From NCBI RefSeq assembly GCF_001428105.1, contig NZ_LMSJ01000012.1:184569-248568 (forward strand): 64,000 nucleotides of DNA. The letters are read 5' to 3'. Shown here in pieces: positions 44,538-55,200 of this stretch (position 1 is its first letter; every line of letters begins with the position of its first letter). The position numbers were made by a program, and so were the translations under genes. Source of the stretch: Paenibacillus sp. Soil766. Lineage in GTDB: Bacteria > Bacillota > Bacilli > Paenibacillales > NBRC-103111. The notes beneath the pieces were generated by a model that worked only from the letters and a program-made list of their open reading frames with translations, did no database searches and was not told where the DNA came from.

Positions 44538-46325
44538 TTGAATCGAAAAAAGCACTGGATCGTACTAACGATGATTATATTATTGACTATGCTTCCACAA
44601 GCGGTGCTTGCAAAGTCAGATCCAAGATTCTCAATATCGGGTACCGAGGAACATCGAGCAATTGGCCAGGAATTTGAAGTATATATTCATGGAGAGAACC
44701 TAAGCGATCTGTATGCCTATGAGTTCACCATTTTATTTAATCCGAACTTATGGAAAGTCAAGAGAGCAAGAGCGGACATAATGGGATATTTCCAAAAGTC
44801 ACATGAAGAATTGCAGAGTGAAGGCATCTTTCAATTTGCTTTTACGAAGACGGGGCATAAGGATGGGGAAAATGGAGACTTGCTCTTGGGTACATTAGCT
44901 TTCGAAGCTACAAATAGCGGGAACAGTACGTTCGAATTCGCAAGGATTGAGATGGTAGACTCTCATTTTGTGAAGTCGATAGCAGCGCCGAAGACAAGCA
45001 TCTCGGTTGCGATTGACAGTGGGCAAGGAACAGGCGACACCAGCAACCACCCGGATAACGCGGATAAACCGGATAAACCAGATAAACCAGATAAACCAGA
45101 TAAACCAGATAAACCAGATAAACCAGATAAACCAGATAAACCAGATAAACCCGAACCAGTCGATATCGTATTGGATACTCCGGTTTTGGTTAATCAACTA
45201 ACGAAAACCGCATCATCTTCCATTGATTCGGATACATGGCATAAAGCGTTAAGCCAAATTCCATTGGCAAATAAAAATAAAATCAATGTTCACTTGAAGC
45301 TTGAGGAAGCAGAAGAAACAAATACCTATGAGATGAAGCTGCCTGTTGCTGCCTTATCCACTCCGAAGGATAATATCAACGTTATTATTAATACCCCGCT
45401 GGCAACAGTTTCCGCACCGAGCGGCATGTTCAAGAATGGTGCTTTGTCCGGCGACAATATCGGGATTCGCATTGGGAAAGTCGATGTTAGCAAGCTGGAC
45501 CCTGCTGCACAACAGCGAATCGGCAAACATCCGATCATCGATCTGGCTGTCGTTTCGGATGATAAAACAGTAGCATGGAGCAACCCGAAGGCGCCTGTTA
45601 CAATCAGCATGGATTACTCACCAACAGAAGAGGAGCTGAAAGATCCGGAACACATTGTCGTATGGTACGTGGATGGACAGGGGAAGGTGACGCCAGTCCC
45701 AAGCGGCAAATATGATCAAACAACCCATAAAGTAAATTTTACGACAACCCACTTCAGCACCTATGCTCTCACTTATGTTATCCGTACCTTCGCAGATATG
45801 ACTGGTATAGAATGGGCACAGCATCCGATTGAAGTATTGGCAGCAAAGGGAATCGTCAATGGTGCTTCTGACGAGCATTTCCAACCAATGAGCCAAGTAA
45901 GCAGGGCGGATTTCTTATTGCTTCTTTTACGCACACTTGGCCTAGAGGGTGAAGCAGGTGAGAGATTTGCAGATGTGTCAGAGGGAGCGTATTATGACGA
46001 TGCATTACGCAGTGCACGCGGGCTAGGAATTGTGGAGGGAATCGAGGGCAATGAATATCATCCCAATGAGCCAATCACACGTGAGGACATGGCTGTACTT
46101 ACAGTGAGGGCATTGAAAGCTGCTGAGAAAATGCCAGTTGTTCAAAGCGAAGCAACGCTCCAGGATTACGTAGATACAGCGCTGATCGCTAATTATGCAC
46201 GAAACAATGTTGAAGAGCTTGTGAAGTCCGGACTTATTACAGGATATGCCCAAGGCATTCATCCGAAAGAGAACACAACCCGAGTGCAAGCAGCCGTATT
46301 AATGTATAGGATCTACAATAATTAA
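44538..46325 (+). CDS. SLH-anchored cohesin-like protein (putative surface anchor)
   Basis: This 595-aa secreted protein has a signal peptide (cleavage near LA-25), an N-terminal cohesin-like beta domain (about 27-160; SDLYAYEFTILFNPNLWKVK, GDLLLGTLAFEA), a linker of ten Asp-Lys-Pro units (176-205), a middle beta-rich region ending in a ZU5-like stretch (about 215-415) and three SLH domains (about 420-595) that bind cell-wall pyruvylated polymer. It starts at TTG 44538 with GGAGG nine bases upstream. It follows the dockerin-bearing enzyme by 65 bases and is probably cotranscribed, so it may hold that enzyme on the cell surface. Cohesin identity is by pattern only. Confidence 0.82.
   Translation: MNRKKHWIVLTMIILLTMLPQAVLAKSDPRFSISGTEEHRAIGQEFEVYIHGENLSDLYAYEFTILFNPNLWKVKRARADIMGYFQKSHEELQSEGIFQFAFTKTGHKDGENGDLLLGTLAFEATNSGNSTFEFARIEMVDSHFVKSIAAPKTSISVAIDSGQGTGDTSNHPDNADKPDKPDKPDKPDKPDKPDKPDKPDKPDKPEPVDIVLDTPVLVNQLTKTASSSIDSDTWHKALSQIPLANKNKINVHLKLEEAEETNTYEMKLPVAALSTPKDNINVIINTPLATVSAPSGMFKNGALSGDNIGIRIGKVDVSKLDPAAQQRIGKHPIIDLAVVSDDKTVAWSNPKAPVTISMDYSPTEEELKDPEHIVVWYVDGQGKVTPVPSGKYDQTTHKVNFTTTHFSTYALTYVIRTFADMTGIEWAQHPIEVLAAKGIVNGASDEHFQPMSQVSRADFLLLLLRTLGLEGEAGERFADVSEGAYYDDALRSARGLGIVEGIEGNEYHPNEPITREDMAVLTVRALKAAEKMPVVQSEATLQDYVDTALIANYARNNVEELVKSGLITGYAQGIHPKENTTRVQAAVLMYRIYNN
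45063..45152 (+). repeat. Ten 9-bp repeats encoding the Asp-Lys-Pro linker
   Basis: Ten in-frame copies of GATAAACCA (GATAAACCG in the first, GATAAACCC in the last) encode (DKP)10, a rigid, charge-balanced linker between the cohesin-like and middle domains. Near-identical codons suggest recent expansion by slippage and likely length variation between strains. Confidence 0.95.
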
Positions 46326-46345
46326 CCAATTAGTAAAGTATAGAG

Positions 46346-46384
46346 AAGGCTGTTGCTTCCTTGAGGAGACTGACAGCCTTTTTT
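46346..46384 (+). terminator. Intrinsic terminator after the SLH anchor gene
   Basis: AAGGCTGT and ACAGCCTT form an 8-bp stem, followed by a run of T residues. It closes the first glycan locus. The rest of the stretch to 46674 holds the palindromes described separately and no supported gene. Confidence 0.9.
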
Positions 46385-46520
46385 CGTTTAACATTCATTT
46401 TAGCTGGCAAATACGATCCCCACAGATATAAAGAGGAATAACTTGCTGGGTAGTTCAAAAATACATCTATACATGAGAACATATATTCTGTATTATTATA
46501 TGAGATTAGAATTTCTTACA

Positions 46521-46555
46521 GTAGATACCCAAATTGTTATCTACCTCAGAGGTAG
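46521..46555. promoter_or_regulatory. Overlapping palindromes upstream of the MFS gene
   Basis: GTAGATA (46521-46527) and TATCTAC (46538-46544) form a perfect 7-bp inverted repeat, and the overlapping 15-base palindrome CTACCTCAGAGGTAG covers 46541-46555. They lie 120-155 bases upstream of an efflux-type transporter and may be operators for a MerR-, TetR- or MarR-type regulator encoded elsewhere. Confidence 0.45.
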
Positions 46556-46674
46556 AAAATGGTTTAATTTGTTTTTGGGGCATGTGAAAGTGCATATTCT
46601 AATGTATTTTATAGCGCAACCAAAAAGATAGAGAACTATTCAAAATAGTTTTCAGGAGAAGGAGTGAAATTCAT

Positions 46675-48108
46675 ATGAAGCAATATAATACGCGGGCTAT
46701 CATGGCATCGCTGCTCATTTGCGGCTTTGTGGGCATGTTCAGCGAGACGGCACTCAACATAGCTATTAGTAATTTAATGGACGTGTTTCAGATTTCGGCC
46801 GCTACTGCCCAATGGTTAACGACAGGCTTTTTGCTAACTCTCGGTATACTAATGCCGATGACAGGTTTACTGTTGCAATGGTTGACAACTAGACAGCTTT
46901 TCATTGTTTCGCTTGCAAGTTCAATTGTTGGGACATTGATTGCAGCGCTTGCTCTTAAATTCGAAATGCTGATGGTCGCTCGCGTTCTTCAGGCAGCCGG
47001 CATGGGCTTATTAATTCCGCTGATGTTTAATACAATTCTCGTCGTTTACCCTCCGGAGCAGCGCGGGGCAGCGATGGGCTTCGTTGGCCTAGTTATCATG
47101 TTCGCACCGGCGACTGGCCCTACTGTGGCGGGTCTTTTAATCGAATATTTAACATGGCATTATATTTTCTGGTTGTCTCTTCCATTTTTAGTCATAGGGC
47201 TTTTGATAGGATTGAAATACCTGGACAACGTCACCGAGGTCACGAGACCGCGCATTGATCCATTGTCCATTATATTGTCAACAATAGGCTTCGGCGGTGT
47301 CGTATTTGGCTTCAGTAAGGCAGGCGAAGGGGAGGGAGGCTGGACTAGTGTAGTTGTGCTCACCTCGATCGTCATAGGCCTCATTGCGCTTGTATTGTTC
47401 ACATTGCGTCAGATGTTAATGCGCGAGCCGATGTTAAACTTGCGCGTCTTCAAGTACCCTATGTTTATCGTGGGGCTGCTTCTTGTGCTGTCGTGTATGA
47501 TGATCATCTTATCGAGTATGATTATCTTGCCAATGTATCTCCAGAACGGGATGAAACTATCTGCGTTCACTACCGGTCTCATGATGCTGCCAGGCAGCGC
47601 GTTAAACGGTATCTTGTCGCCGCGTATGGGACGCTTGTTCGATAAGTATGGGCCTAAGTGGCTCGTAATCCCTGGACTCTTCCTCGTAGCGGTGATATTG
47701 TGGTTTTTCTCCAGTATTTCTGTTGCATCTTCTGTCGCGTTTATCGTAGCTTTGCATATTGGTCTCATGATTGGTATCTCTATGGTATGGATGCCGGCGC
47801 AAACGAATGGACTAAACCAACTGCCGCCGGAACTTTACCCGCACGGAACTGCAGTCATGAACACGCTGCAACAGGTTGCGGGTGCGATCGGTACGGCAAT
47901 AGCAATTAGCATCCTTACAAGTGGCATGGAGAAGTATTTGATCAAATCTTCAGTGCCGAGTGAACCGGTTGAGATGGCTAATGCCATGATGTTCGGTTCC
48001 CAAAATGTGTTTGTTTTCGCGATGACTGTAACACTCATTGGGCTAGCTGTTGCGTTCTTTATCCGCCGCGTCAACATTAAGCATGCGCCGATGAATTCGA
48101 TGCACTGA
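46675..48108 (+). CDS. MFS drug/proton antiporter, DHA2 (EmrB/QacA) family
   Basis: This 477-aa membrane protein has about 14 predicted helices, the length and topology of the DHA2 family of multidrug exporters. Family motifs include TAQWLTTGFLLTLGILMPMTG near helix 2, RVLQAAGMGLLIPL and the antiporter segment GFVGLVIMFAPATGPTVAG. AAGGAG lies upstream of ATG 46675. It is flanked by its own terminator and is not obviously tied to the glycan genes. The export substrate is unknown. Confidence 0.93.
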   Translation: MKQYNTRAIMASLLICGFVGMFSETALNIAISNLMDVFQISAATAQWLTTGFLLTLGILMPMTGLLLQWLTTRQLFIVSLASSIVGTLIAALALKFEMLMVARVLQAAGMGLLIPLMFNTILVVYPPEQRGAAMGFVGLVIMFAPATGPTVAGLLIEYLTWHYIFWLSLPFLVIGLLIGLKYLDNVTEVTRPRIDPLSIILSTIGFGGVVFGFSKAGEGEGGWTSVVVLTSIVIGLIALVLFTLRQMLMREPMLNLRVFKYPMFIVGLLLVLSCMMIILSSMIILPMYLQNGMKLSAFTTGLMMLPGSALNGILSPRMGRLFDKYGPKWLVIPGLFLVAVILWFFSSISVASSVAFIVALHIGLMIGISMVWMPAQTNGLNQLPPELYPHGTAVMNTLQQVAGAIGTAIAISILTSGMEKYLIKSSVPSEPVEMANAMMFGSQNVFVFAMTVTLIGLAVAFFIRRVNIKHAPMNSMH

Positions 48109-48147
48109 TTTTTCTTTTAGGTGGACTGGATTTTCTAAAAAAAGCAT

Positions 48148-48181
48148 AAGGAGGAGCTGGCTTAGTCGCGGCTCCTTTTTT
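48148..48181 (+). terminator. Intrinsic terminator after the MFS gene
   Basis: AAGGAGGAGC pairs with GCTCC and the following T-run, with GGAGC/GCTCC as the core stem. Confidence 0.75.
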
Positions 48182-48206
48182 GCTCATAGTGAAAAGAGGT
48201 TAATAG

Positions 48207-48824
48207 ATGCAGGTTATTTTACGTAAAAGTAAAGCAACAGATGAAAATGACATCGTAAAGATTATATTGGCTTGCCATTGGGGGAAGTCACCAGTAGCAG
48301 ATCATGAAATGCTTGCGCTTCGTTGGATTAGGCAGTTTCTGGTGACAGAGCCGCAAAACTGTTATGTTCTCGAGCATCCTACTTCCACCAAGGTTGTAGG
48401 GTATATCACTTGTGCTTCTGATACGAATGCATACGAGAATGAATTTGAGAAAACATATCTTCCAAAGTTAAAAGAACGTTTTGAAGTGCTCACCAAACAA
48501 TCCTTTGAGTACCTAGAGGAGAATCGCAGACTTTTATTCTTCAGACGCAATCTGGATATAGGATTGGATGTCACCGATTATCCTGCACATTTACACATAA
48601 ATATACTACCTGAATATCAGCGTTCTGGTTATGGAGGACTGCTTTTATCTGCATATGAAGAAAACCTTCGTTCGCGAGGTGTACATGGATATCATTTAGC
48701 CACTGGGGCTAATAATACGAAGGGCATCTTGTTTTACAATAAACATTCACTTGAATTACTTCACACGGTGTATAAAGATGGGAAACCAATTACGTCTATA
48801 TTGGGGAAAAGTTTGGATAGTTAG
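48207..48824 (+). CDS. GNAT-family N-acetyltransferase
   Basis: This 205-aa cytoplasmic protein has the acetyl-CoA-binding motif HINILPEYQRSGYGGLLLSA and a following helix typical of GNAT folds, and ends with LFYNKHSLELL. It probably transfers an acetyl group to a small molecule or peptide; the substrate cannot be inferred. AAGAGG precedes ATG 48207. It stands alone between two terminators. Confidence 0.88.
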   Translation: MQVILRKSKATDENDIVKIILACHWGKSPVADHEMLALRWIRQFLVTEPQNCYVLEHPTSTKVVGYITCASDTNAYENEFEKTYLPKLKERFEVLTKQSFEYLEENRRLLFFRRNLDIGLDVTDYPAHLHINILPEYQRSGYGGLLLSAYEENLRSRGVHGYHLATGANNTKGILFYNKHSLELLHTVYKDGKPITSILGKSLDS

Positions 48825-48877
48825 TGTCTAGGTTCTGGATAATCGACCTAGATGTATGTGAATAAGATACGAATATG

Positions 48878-48915
48878 AACCCGGGCAGCTTAGCAGGCAA
48901 GCCCGGGTTTGTTTT
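48878..48915 (+). terminator. Intrinsic terminator after the GNAT gene
   Basis: AACCCGGGC (48878-48886) and GCCCGGGTT (48901-48909) form a perfect 9-bp stem followed by TGTTTTG. Confidence 0.9.
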
Positions 48916-48973
48916 GTCTGAAAGTTAGAAAACCTAAATTCACTTCGCCATGAAAAAAGCTAGTCTGTATTTT

Positions 48974-49027
48974 TGTAGTTTTTTCATTGAAATTTAGAGT
49001 TTTTGGGGAAACCGTTTACATTACAAT
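48974..49027 (+). promoter_or_regulatory. Motif B promoter 1 with cre site, upstream of the 2137-aa SLH enzyme
   Basis: TGTAGTTTTTT starts at 48974 and TAGAGTTTTT at 48995, 21 bp apart. The -10 TACAAT (49022-49027) is 27 bp from the proximal box start. A near-consensus cre GGAAACCGTTTACA (49007-49020) lies directly before the -10. The leader from about 49033 to 49204 contains a mini-ORF. Confidence 0.72.
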
Positions 49028-49068
49028 GAATGGGTAGCATTTAAAAACAACCTGAGGGGGAGAAAGAG

Positions 49069-49104
49069 ATGGTGAAATTCCCGAGAAGTCTGATGCTCGC
49101 TTGA
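49069..49104 (+). other. 11-codon mini-ORF or gene remnant in the leader
   Basis: ATG 49069 follows GAGGGGGAG and encodes MVKFPRSLMLA before TGA. After one frame shift, the bases up to 49204 read as a hydrophilic open frame rich in Lys, Asp, Asn and Ser, as if a coding remnant. It could be a leader peptide or the scar of a deleted gene; I cannot decide. Confidence 0.35.
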
Positions 49105-49204
49105 AAGATGAAAGCGGCAACAAAGATAACTCGACCAACAAAGGAAATTCGAACGTTGATGGATCGGTTCAAATCATAAAATCATATAAAGGGGATACAG
49201 ATAT

Positions 49205-52200
49205 ATGGTTAAAAGAATGTTATTGCTCTTTCTCATACTAACCTTCATAATTACGCCATTTGGAGGAACGCGCGCGACTGCCACCGAGTTGGTTATGCCG
49301 AACATGCTAGCCTGGTATAAGCTCGATACGCCGAATGCGGAAGACTCTTCTGGCAATGGTCAACATGCTGTGGGTACGAGTGGAACATGGATTGCGGATT
49401 CCGGCGTTTATGGAGGCGCACTCTCCTTTAACGGAGAAAATGATATTGTGAAATTGAATGAATCAGGATCGGGTACGACTTTCCTTAAGGATTCGTTCAC
49501 CGAGCATTCAGCCTCTCTCTGGTTCAAGGCGAATGATACCGTAAAAAGGCAAGTTCTGTACGAACGCGGCGGGGATACAGCGGGATTTGCCATTCAAATA
49601 GCTGACAACAAGTTGGAAGCGGCTGTTGCAAATACAAATCTCATGCAAAAGCTTTCAACAGATTTTACAGACACGAATGCTTGGCATCAGGTGCATGTAT
49701 CCTTTGATAAGGGGCAATTCAAGCTATATCTGGATGGTGTGCTTGTCGATTCGTTGACTGCTCCCTATCCGCAGGTGTCTAGCGCGCTTAATGCAGGGGC
49801 AATCGGTGCGAGAAATGCCGTCGATGCGTTCGGCGGCAAAGGAGGGGGCGCATGGTTCAATGGAATGATTGACGATGTTCGTCTCTATAGCGTCGCAACT
49901 ACGCCGGTGATTCATGCAACGGGAGTAAGTTTGAATAAGAGCAAATTAACGCTTGGTGTTCATTCTACCTATGAGCTGTCGGCTGCATTGGAACCATTAT
50001 TCACAACAAACAGAAATTTGATGTGGACCTCGAGCGATCATGCAGTAGTGAGTATTTCATCAGTTAATGGGGATAAAGCAGTGATAGAAGCGATGTCATC
50101 TGGGAACGCAACCATAACTGTAACTTCAGAGGACGGTAATTTCACAGCTACTTGTGACATAACCGTGATACCATCTATTGTAGCCCTTGGCGATGAAGGA
50201 CTAGTTGCCTGGTATAAGCTGGATAGTGCATATAAGAATAATGAAGATGTCCAGTTCGCCAAGGATTCTAGCGGGTACGACAATGATTCTGTAAAAGCAA
50301 TTGGAACTTATGTCGGGAATGGTTTGGTGAATGGAGCGTTCTCTTTTAACGGAACGGACAACATCATTCAGCTTAATAAGGTGGGCTCTGATTTCATGAT
50401 AGGTGATTCTTCGACATTTTCGCAATTTACGGCGGGGCTTTGGTTCAAAGCGAATGTTACGGATCATCCCCAACAGGTATTATTCGAGCGTGGTGGCGAT
50501 ACAGCAGGACTTGCCATTCAATTGAACGCAAATAAGCTTGAAGCGGCTGTCGTCAATGGGAAAGAAAGACATACACTTTCAACTAATTTTACGGATACAG
50601 CTGCCTGGCATCATGTCACGGTATCCTTCGACAATGGGTTGTTTAAGCTTTATCTGGATGGATCGCTTGTTCAGTCTGATACTGCGACATACCTAACAAT
50701 CGGAGCTTCGCCTAATCAAGCGGCAATTGGCGCTCGATTTGCAGTCGATGCTTTCGGCGGCAAAGGAGGGGGCGCATGGTTCAATGGGATGATCGATGAT
50801 GTGAAGCTTTATTCGGCAGCAGTATCGCCAATCGTGGGTCCAGTTGCTGTTAGCGGAGTCAGCCTGAATAAAGGGAACGAAACGCTGGCGGTTGGAGATG
50901 TACTTGAGCTTCAGGCAATCATTGCGCCAAGCTATGCTACGAACAAGACTATTCTATGGTCCTCGAGTGACGAAGCTGTTGCGACTGTTACATCGAATGT
51001 CTACCCGGGTGCTGCCGTAGAAGCAGTCGGGGAAGGAATTGCAACGATCACGGCGCAGACAGAGGACGGCAACTACATAGCGTCCTGTGTCATTACCGTC
51101 GAGCAATCGGCAGTGGAGAGGATCTCACTGGATGAAACCAATCTCAGCTTGAAGGTGAATGACACGCATACGTTAACAGGAGTCATCACGCCTTCCTATG
51201 CATCTAATCAAAATGTTGTCTGGACAACGAGTAACCCCGAGGTAGTGACGGTGGATGGAACGGGACACATCATAGCTCTGCAGGTAGGAACTGCTGTTAT
51301 TACGGTTACGACGGAAGATGGAGGCTTTACGGCATCCAGCACAGTAACTGTAGAGCCCATCCATGTTACAGGTGTTAACATGAATCATTCCAGCATAACC
51401 TTATCTCCCGGGATGAAGAAGCTGCTTATAGCGGCTGTCGAACCGGCCGAGGCGACGAATCAGAAAGTGATCTGGTCCTCGAGTAATAAAGCGGTCGCGA
51501 CTGTGGATGAGCAAGGCAGGGTGACTGCGATCGCGCCAGGTGTAGCAAGCATGAGTGCCATGACAGAGGATGGCGGCTTTATCGCAACTTGTGAAGTAAC
51601 GGTCAATTTGTTTGCTATCAAGGAAGTAGGGAATTTAATGACCGTAGATTCGGGTCCTAATCAGGGGCAGAAAATGACCGTATATGATGGGACCATCGAA
51701 CAATATAATGGCTATTATTATTTGATGGGCACTGGAACGAACGGCAATGTGTACCGATCGAAGGATATGGTTCATTGGGAAAGTCCGTATGAACTGATCT
51801 CAGACGACCCCGCAACCTTGCCGCCCGCGTCAAGTGCGGACCCGTTATATAGTCGGTATGGAGCTTCAGACCTGTTGTTCCATAATGGCGTCATGTTCTA
51901 CGCATTTAATGGGACGGCGCTGATCAACGGCGATCCAAGTACGATGAACGATACGCCAGACTTTCAACACAGCTTCTGGGACACTAGATTCGATCTGGGG
52001 ATCGATCCGCAAATGTTCGTTGGAGCCAACGGAGATCTCATCTATCTTCGCAAAGTTAACCCGGATGAGCCTGATCCGAATACAGGCGCTGACAAACCGA
52101 AGAGAGCGGGCGCCTGGGTATGGAAAGTACAATCTTTCTTCAACGAGATGGGCAATCCGGGAAGAAGTCCTGCGACAGAGACGGTTCATACGCAGCCGGG

Positions 52201-55200
52201 CCATTGGGGGAACATGAATTTCTACAATTTCGAAGGACCAGAGTTGGCTTACCACAACGGCGAATATTACATGCTATATGTAGGGAACCAATTCTATCCG
52301 GAGACAGGTCTGTATGAAACGGGCGTTGCTCAAGCAACCAACTATGACGAAATTACGAATGTAGACAAATATCCAGGCAAGCTGCTTGCTCGCAATGTAG
52401 AGCAGCTCATACTGAAATATAACGTGCTGCTTCCAACAGCAGAGCATGGTTCACAGCCATACGCCTATACCTTCTCGCAACCTGAATCGGGCTGGGCAGC
52501 TTCTGGTTATGATGATTCAACGTGGAAAACCGGCGAAGGCGGATTCGGCTGGCCAGAAGTTAACAGGACGAAAATTCCAAGCGTATACAACAACAGCGAG
52601 ACGGATAATAGTAAAATTTGGGGCAACCCGAGCGGTCCTTCTACAATGTGGGCGAGAAGAACAATTGAGCTTAATCAAGTGCCAGAAAAAACGGCATTGC
52701 GTTACCGCTTGGAAGGCTACGGAAAAGTCTACGTGAATGGTCAAGAGTTGGTATCCTTCGGTGGTCAGCAACGTGCTTACATCATGACCGAAGTTCCAAG
52801 CGCAATGCTTCATGTTGGGACGAATGTCATTTCCATAGAAATCAGCCGTCTCGGCGGACCAGATCTGACGGCGTATCATTTGGATTTCGGGCTTTATGAT
52901 ACGAAGGGAAGCGCGATTGAGCCGGATATTGTAGGACCGTCTCAGCCAAATGTAATCAAAGGGCCGAATGGATTTGAAACCTGGATTACGTATAAAGCCT
53001 TCTGGAACAATGATAATGGTCAAGGCAAGGATCGCCTCTACTTCTGGGACCAAGAAATGGTTGCCGATGGTCCGACATCTGAGGCTACACCAGGCTTGCA
53101 TCCCGACGCTTGGGCGCCAACCTTCCAAGATCGTTTTGACACAGCGGACAGTCTGAGTCAGTATAGTGGCTTGCAGTCTGATGTGACATTCGATGAAACA
53201 TCGCTTCGCATTCAAGCACCGAGCGAAACAAGAGAGCTTTTGATTAAAGATGCGGCCCTAGGAAATTTCTTCTTCGAATCGAATATTCGCTTTGACGATA
53301 ATGATTTTGGTGATAAGGGGCAAGCCGGGATTACCGTTTGGCATAAGGATGAGGATAACGATGTGAAGGTTATGATTGACCGAAATGATCATCAACTCCT
53401 TATTCCATACCGCATAAATGGCGTACTGAACACATTAAGCTACGAGTTGCCCGCTACATTCCAGTTCCATCATGACGATGCAAGAACGGCAGATTACGGC
53501 GAACAGTTCCATACGCTGAAAATATACAAGAATGGATCGAAGGTATTCGCTCAGCTAGATCACTATACCCTGAATGATGACAAACCGGTTCTGGAGCTAG
53601 ATGCTATTGCTTCGCAGGGGGAAATCGGATTGGTTAGTGATGGATCTAACATAAGAATTGACAATGTGACCGTAACAGAAGGATGGAGCGAATATGGCTC
53701 ATATTTCAATGGTTGGGATGCAGATTGGACGACTTCAGAGAAGGGCTTGCAGTCACCGGTTGGTGGGGAAGCTATCACGGTAAAAGGCGATCCGCTGCTT
53801 GAGAATGAGATGTCCGTTAATATCCATTCAGATCATTTGCCGGATTCGGGTAAATCAGGCGTGGTACTTACGTATAAAGATGCGCAAAACTATGTGATAG
53901 CATCTACCAATTATGAAACACATAACTATGAGCTTTCGAGCGTCGTTAACGGCGTGAGCACAATCATAGCAACAGCGCCTACGGCAAGAGAGACGATATA
54001 TGGGCATTCGAATTACGAAGGTACGAAACAGAGTGAATATGAATACAAATTGCGAGGTGAATCAGAGATCTCTATGGCTAAGATGCTATGGTTCTCTGGA
54101 CCGTTCGATTATCTTAACCAGAACTTTGAGCTGCCGGACGCAAGCTCGTCGAATTTCGGATTCGACAGTTGGTCAGATGGCTGGGTGAATGAACAATTCT
54201 CTTATGAAGATAAGGGGAAGGGAGCTTACAGCATTGCTGATTTCTCCGAGCGTGTCACAACGGATAAACTGCGACTTAGAGTTCCGTCTGACAATAACAG
54301 ACCTTTCTCTTTCGTTGTTCGAGAAGAGATAAGCGCACAGAACTTTTATAAAACTGTTCGTTCTAAAGGACGCCTATATGTATGGGTCAACAATGAGCTG
54401 ATCTTCAATGAAGCGGACCCGTTTGCCGGCCAGCCTGCGCAAATGGGACTGTATACGGACGAAGTTCAGGCGACCTATAACTCCTTTACTGGATTTGATG
54501 TTTCGGGCCAATTCATGGAAGTGGGCACGCAACCTGGTGAAGAAGGTTCGGGCGATGATGGGAATAACGATCCTTCTGACGGCAGTGGTCAGCATGATTC
54601 GGGGATAGGAAATGAGCATTCACAGGGCAATGTGGATGGGGAAAATGGCATTAAGAATGAAACGAAGCAAATGGATCTTAATCCGTTAGAAGAAGGACAT
54701 CTGGAACTTAAGGGGCATCTGAAATTGATAGTTCCTGCTGGAGCGGTTGGTTCGAAGAGCTCGATAACCGTTGCAATCGCAGGTGAAAATGAAAGCCCTC
54801 CGAATGGCGTCCAGCAGCAGCTCAGCTCAACTTATGTGTTGAACGACACGAGCGGCAATCGTTTCAGTAAGAAGCTGGAGCTAACGCTTGCATTCGATAG
54901 TAAGCAATTGAAAGAAGGTCAGCAGCCTGCTGTCTATTATTACAATGAAACGCAGAAGAAATGGATTTATGTTGGAGGCAGTATGAATCCAGATGGAACT
55001 ATTAGTGTCGCTATCAATCACTTTACGAAATTTGCAGTTTTTGCCTATAACGACGTGAAATTGAAGGATGAAAGCCAACCTTGGGCAACGGAAAGCATCA
55101 ATCGTCTTAAAGGGATGAATGCCATTTCTGGCTTTCCAGACGGCAACTTTCACGGAAGGGACAGTCTAACGCGTGCTCAGTTTGCCAAACTTCTTGTATC

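Noticed and set aside
44895..45197. Minus-strand reading frame with repeated Phe-Ile-Trp
   Set aside because: It is the antisense image of the (DKP)10 repeat inside the SLH anchor gene, without ribosome site or plausible composition.
46443..46631. 62-codon frame between the SLH anchor and the MFS gene
   Set aside because: It has no ribosome binding site, is AT-rich with unusual composition, and overlaps the palindromes.
52517..53215. Long minus-strand frame inside the SLH enzyme gene
   Set aside because: It lies antisense to a well-supported coding region and has no family features or ribosome site.
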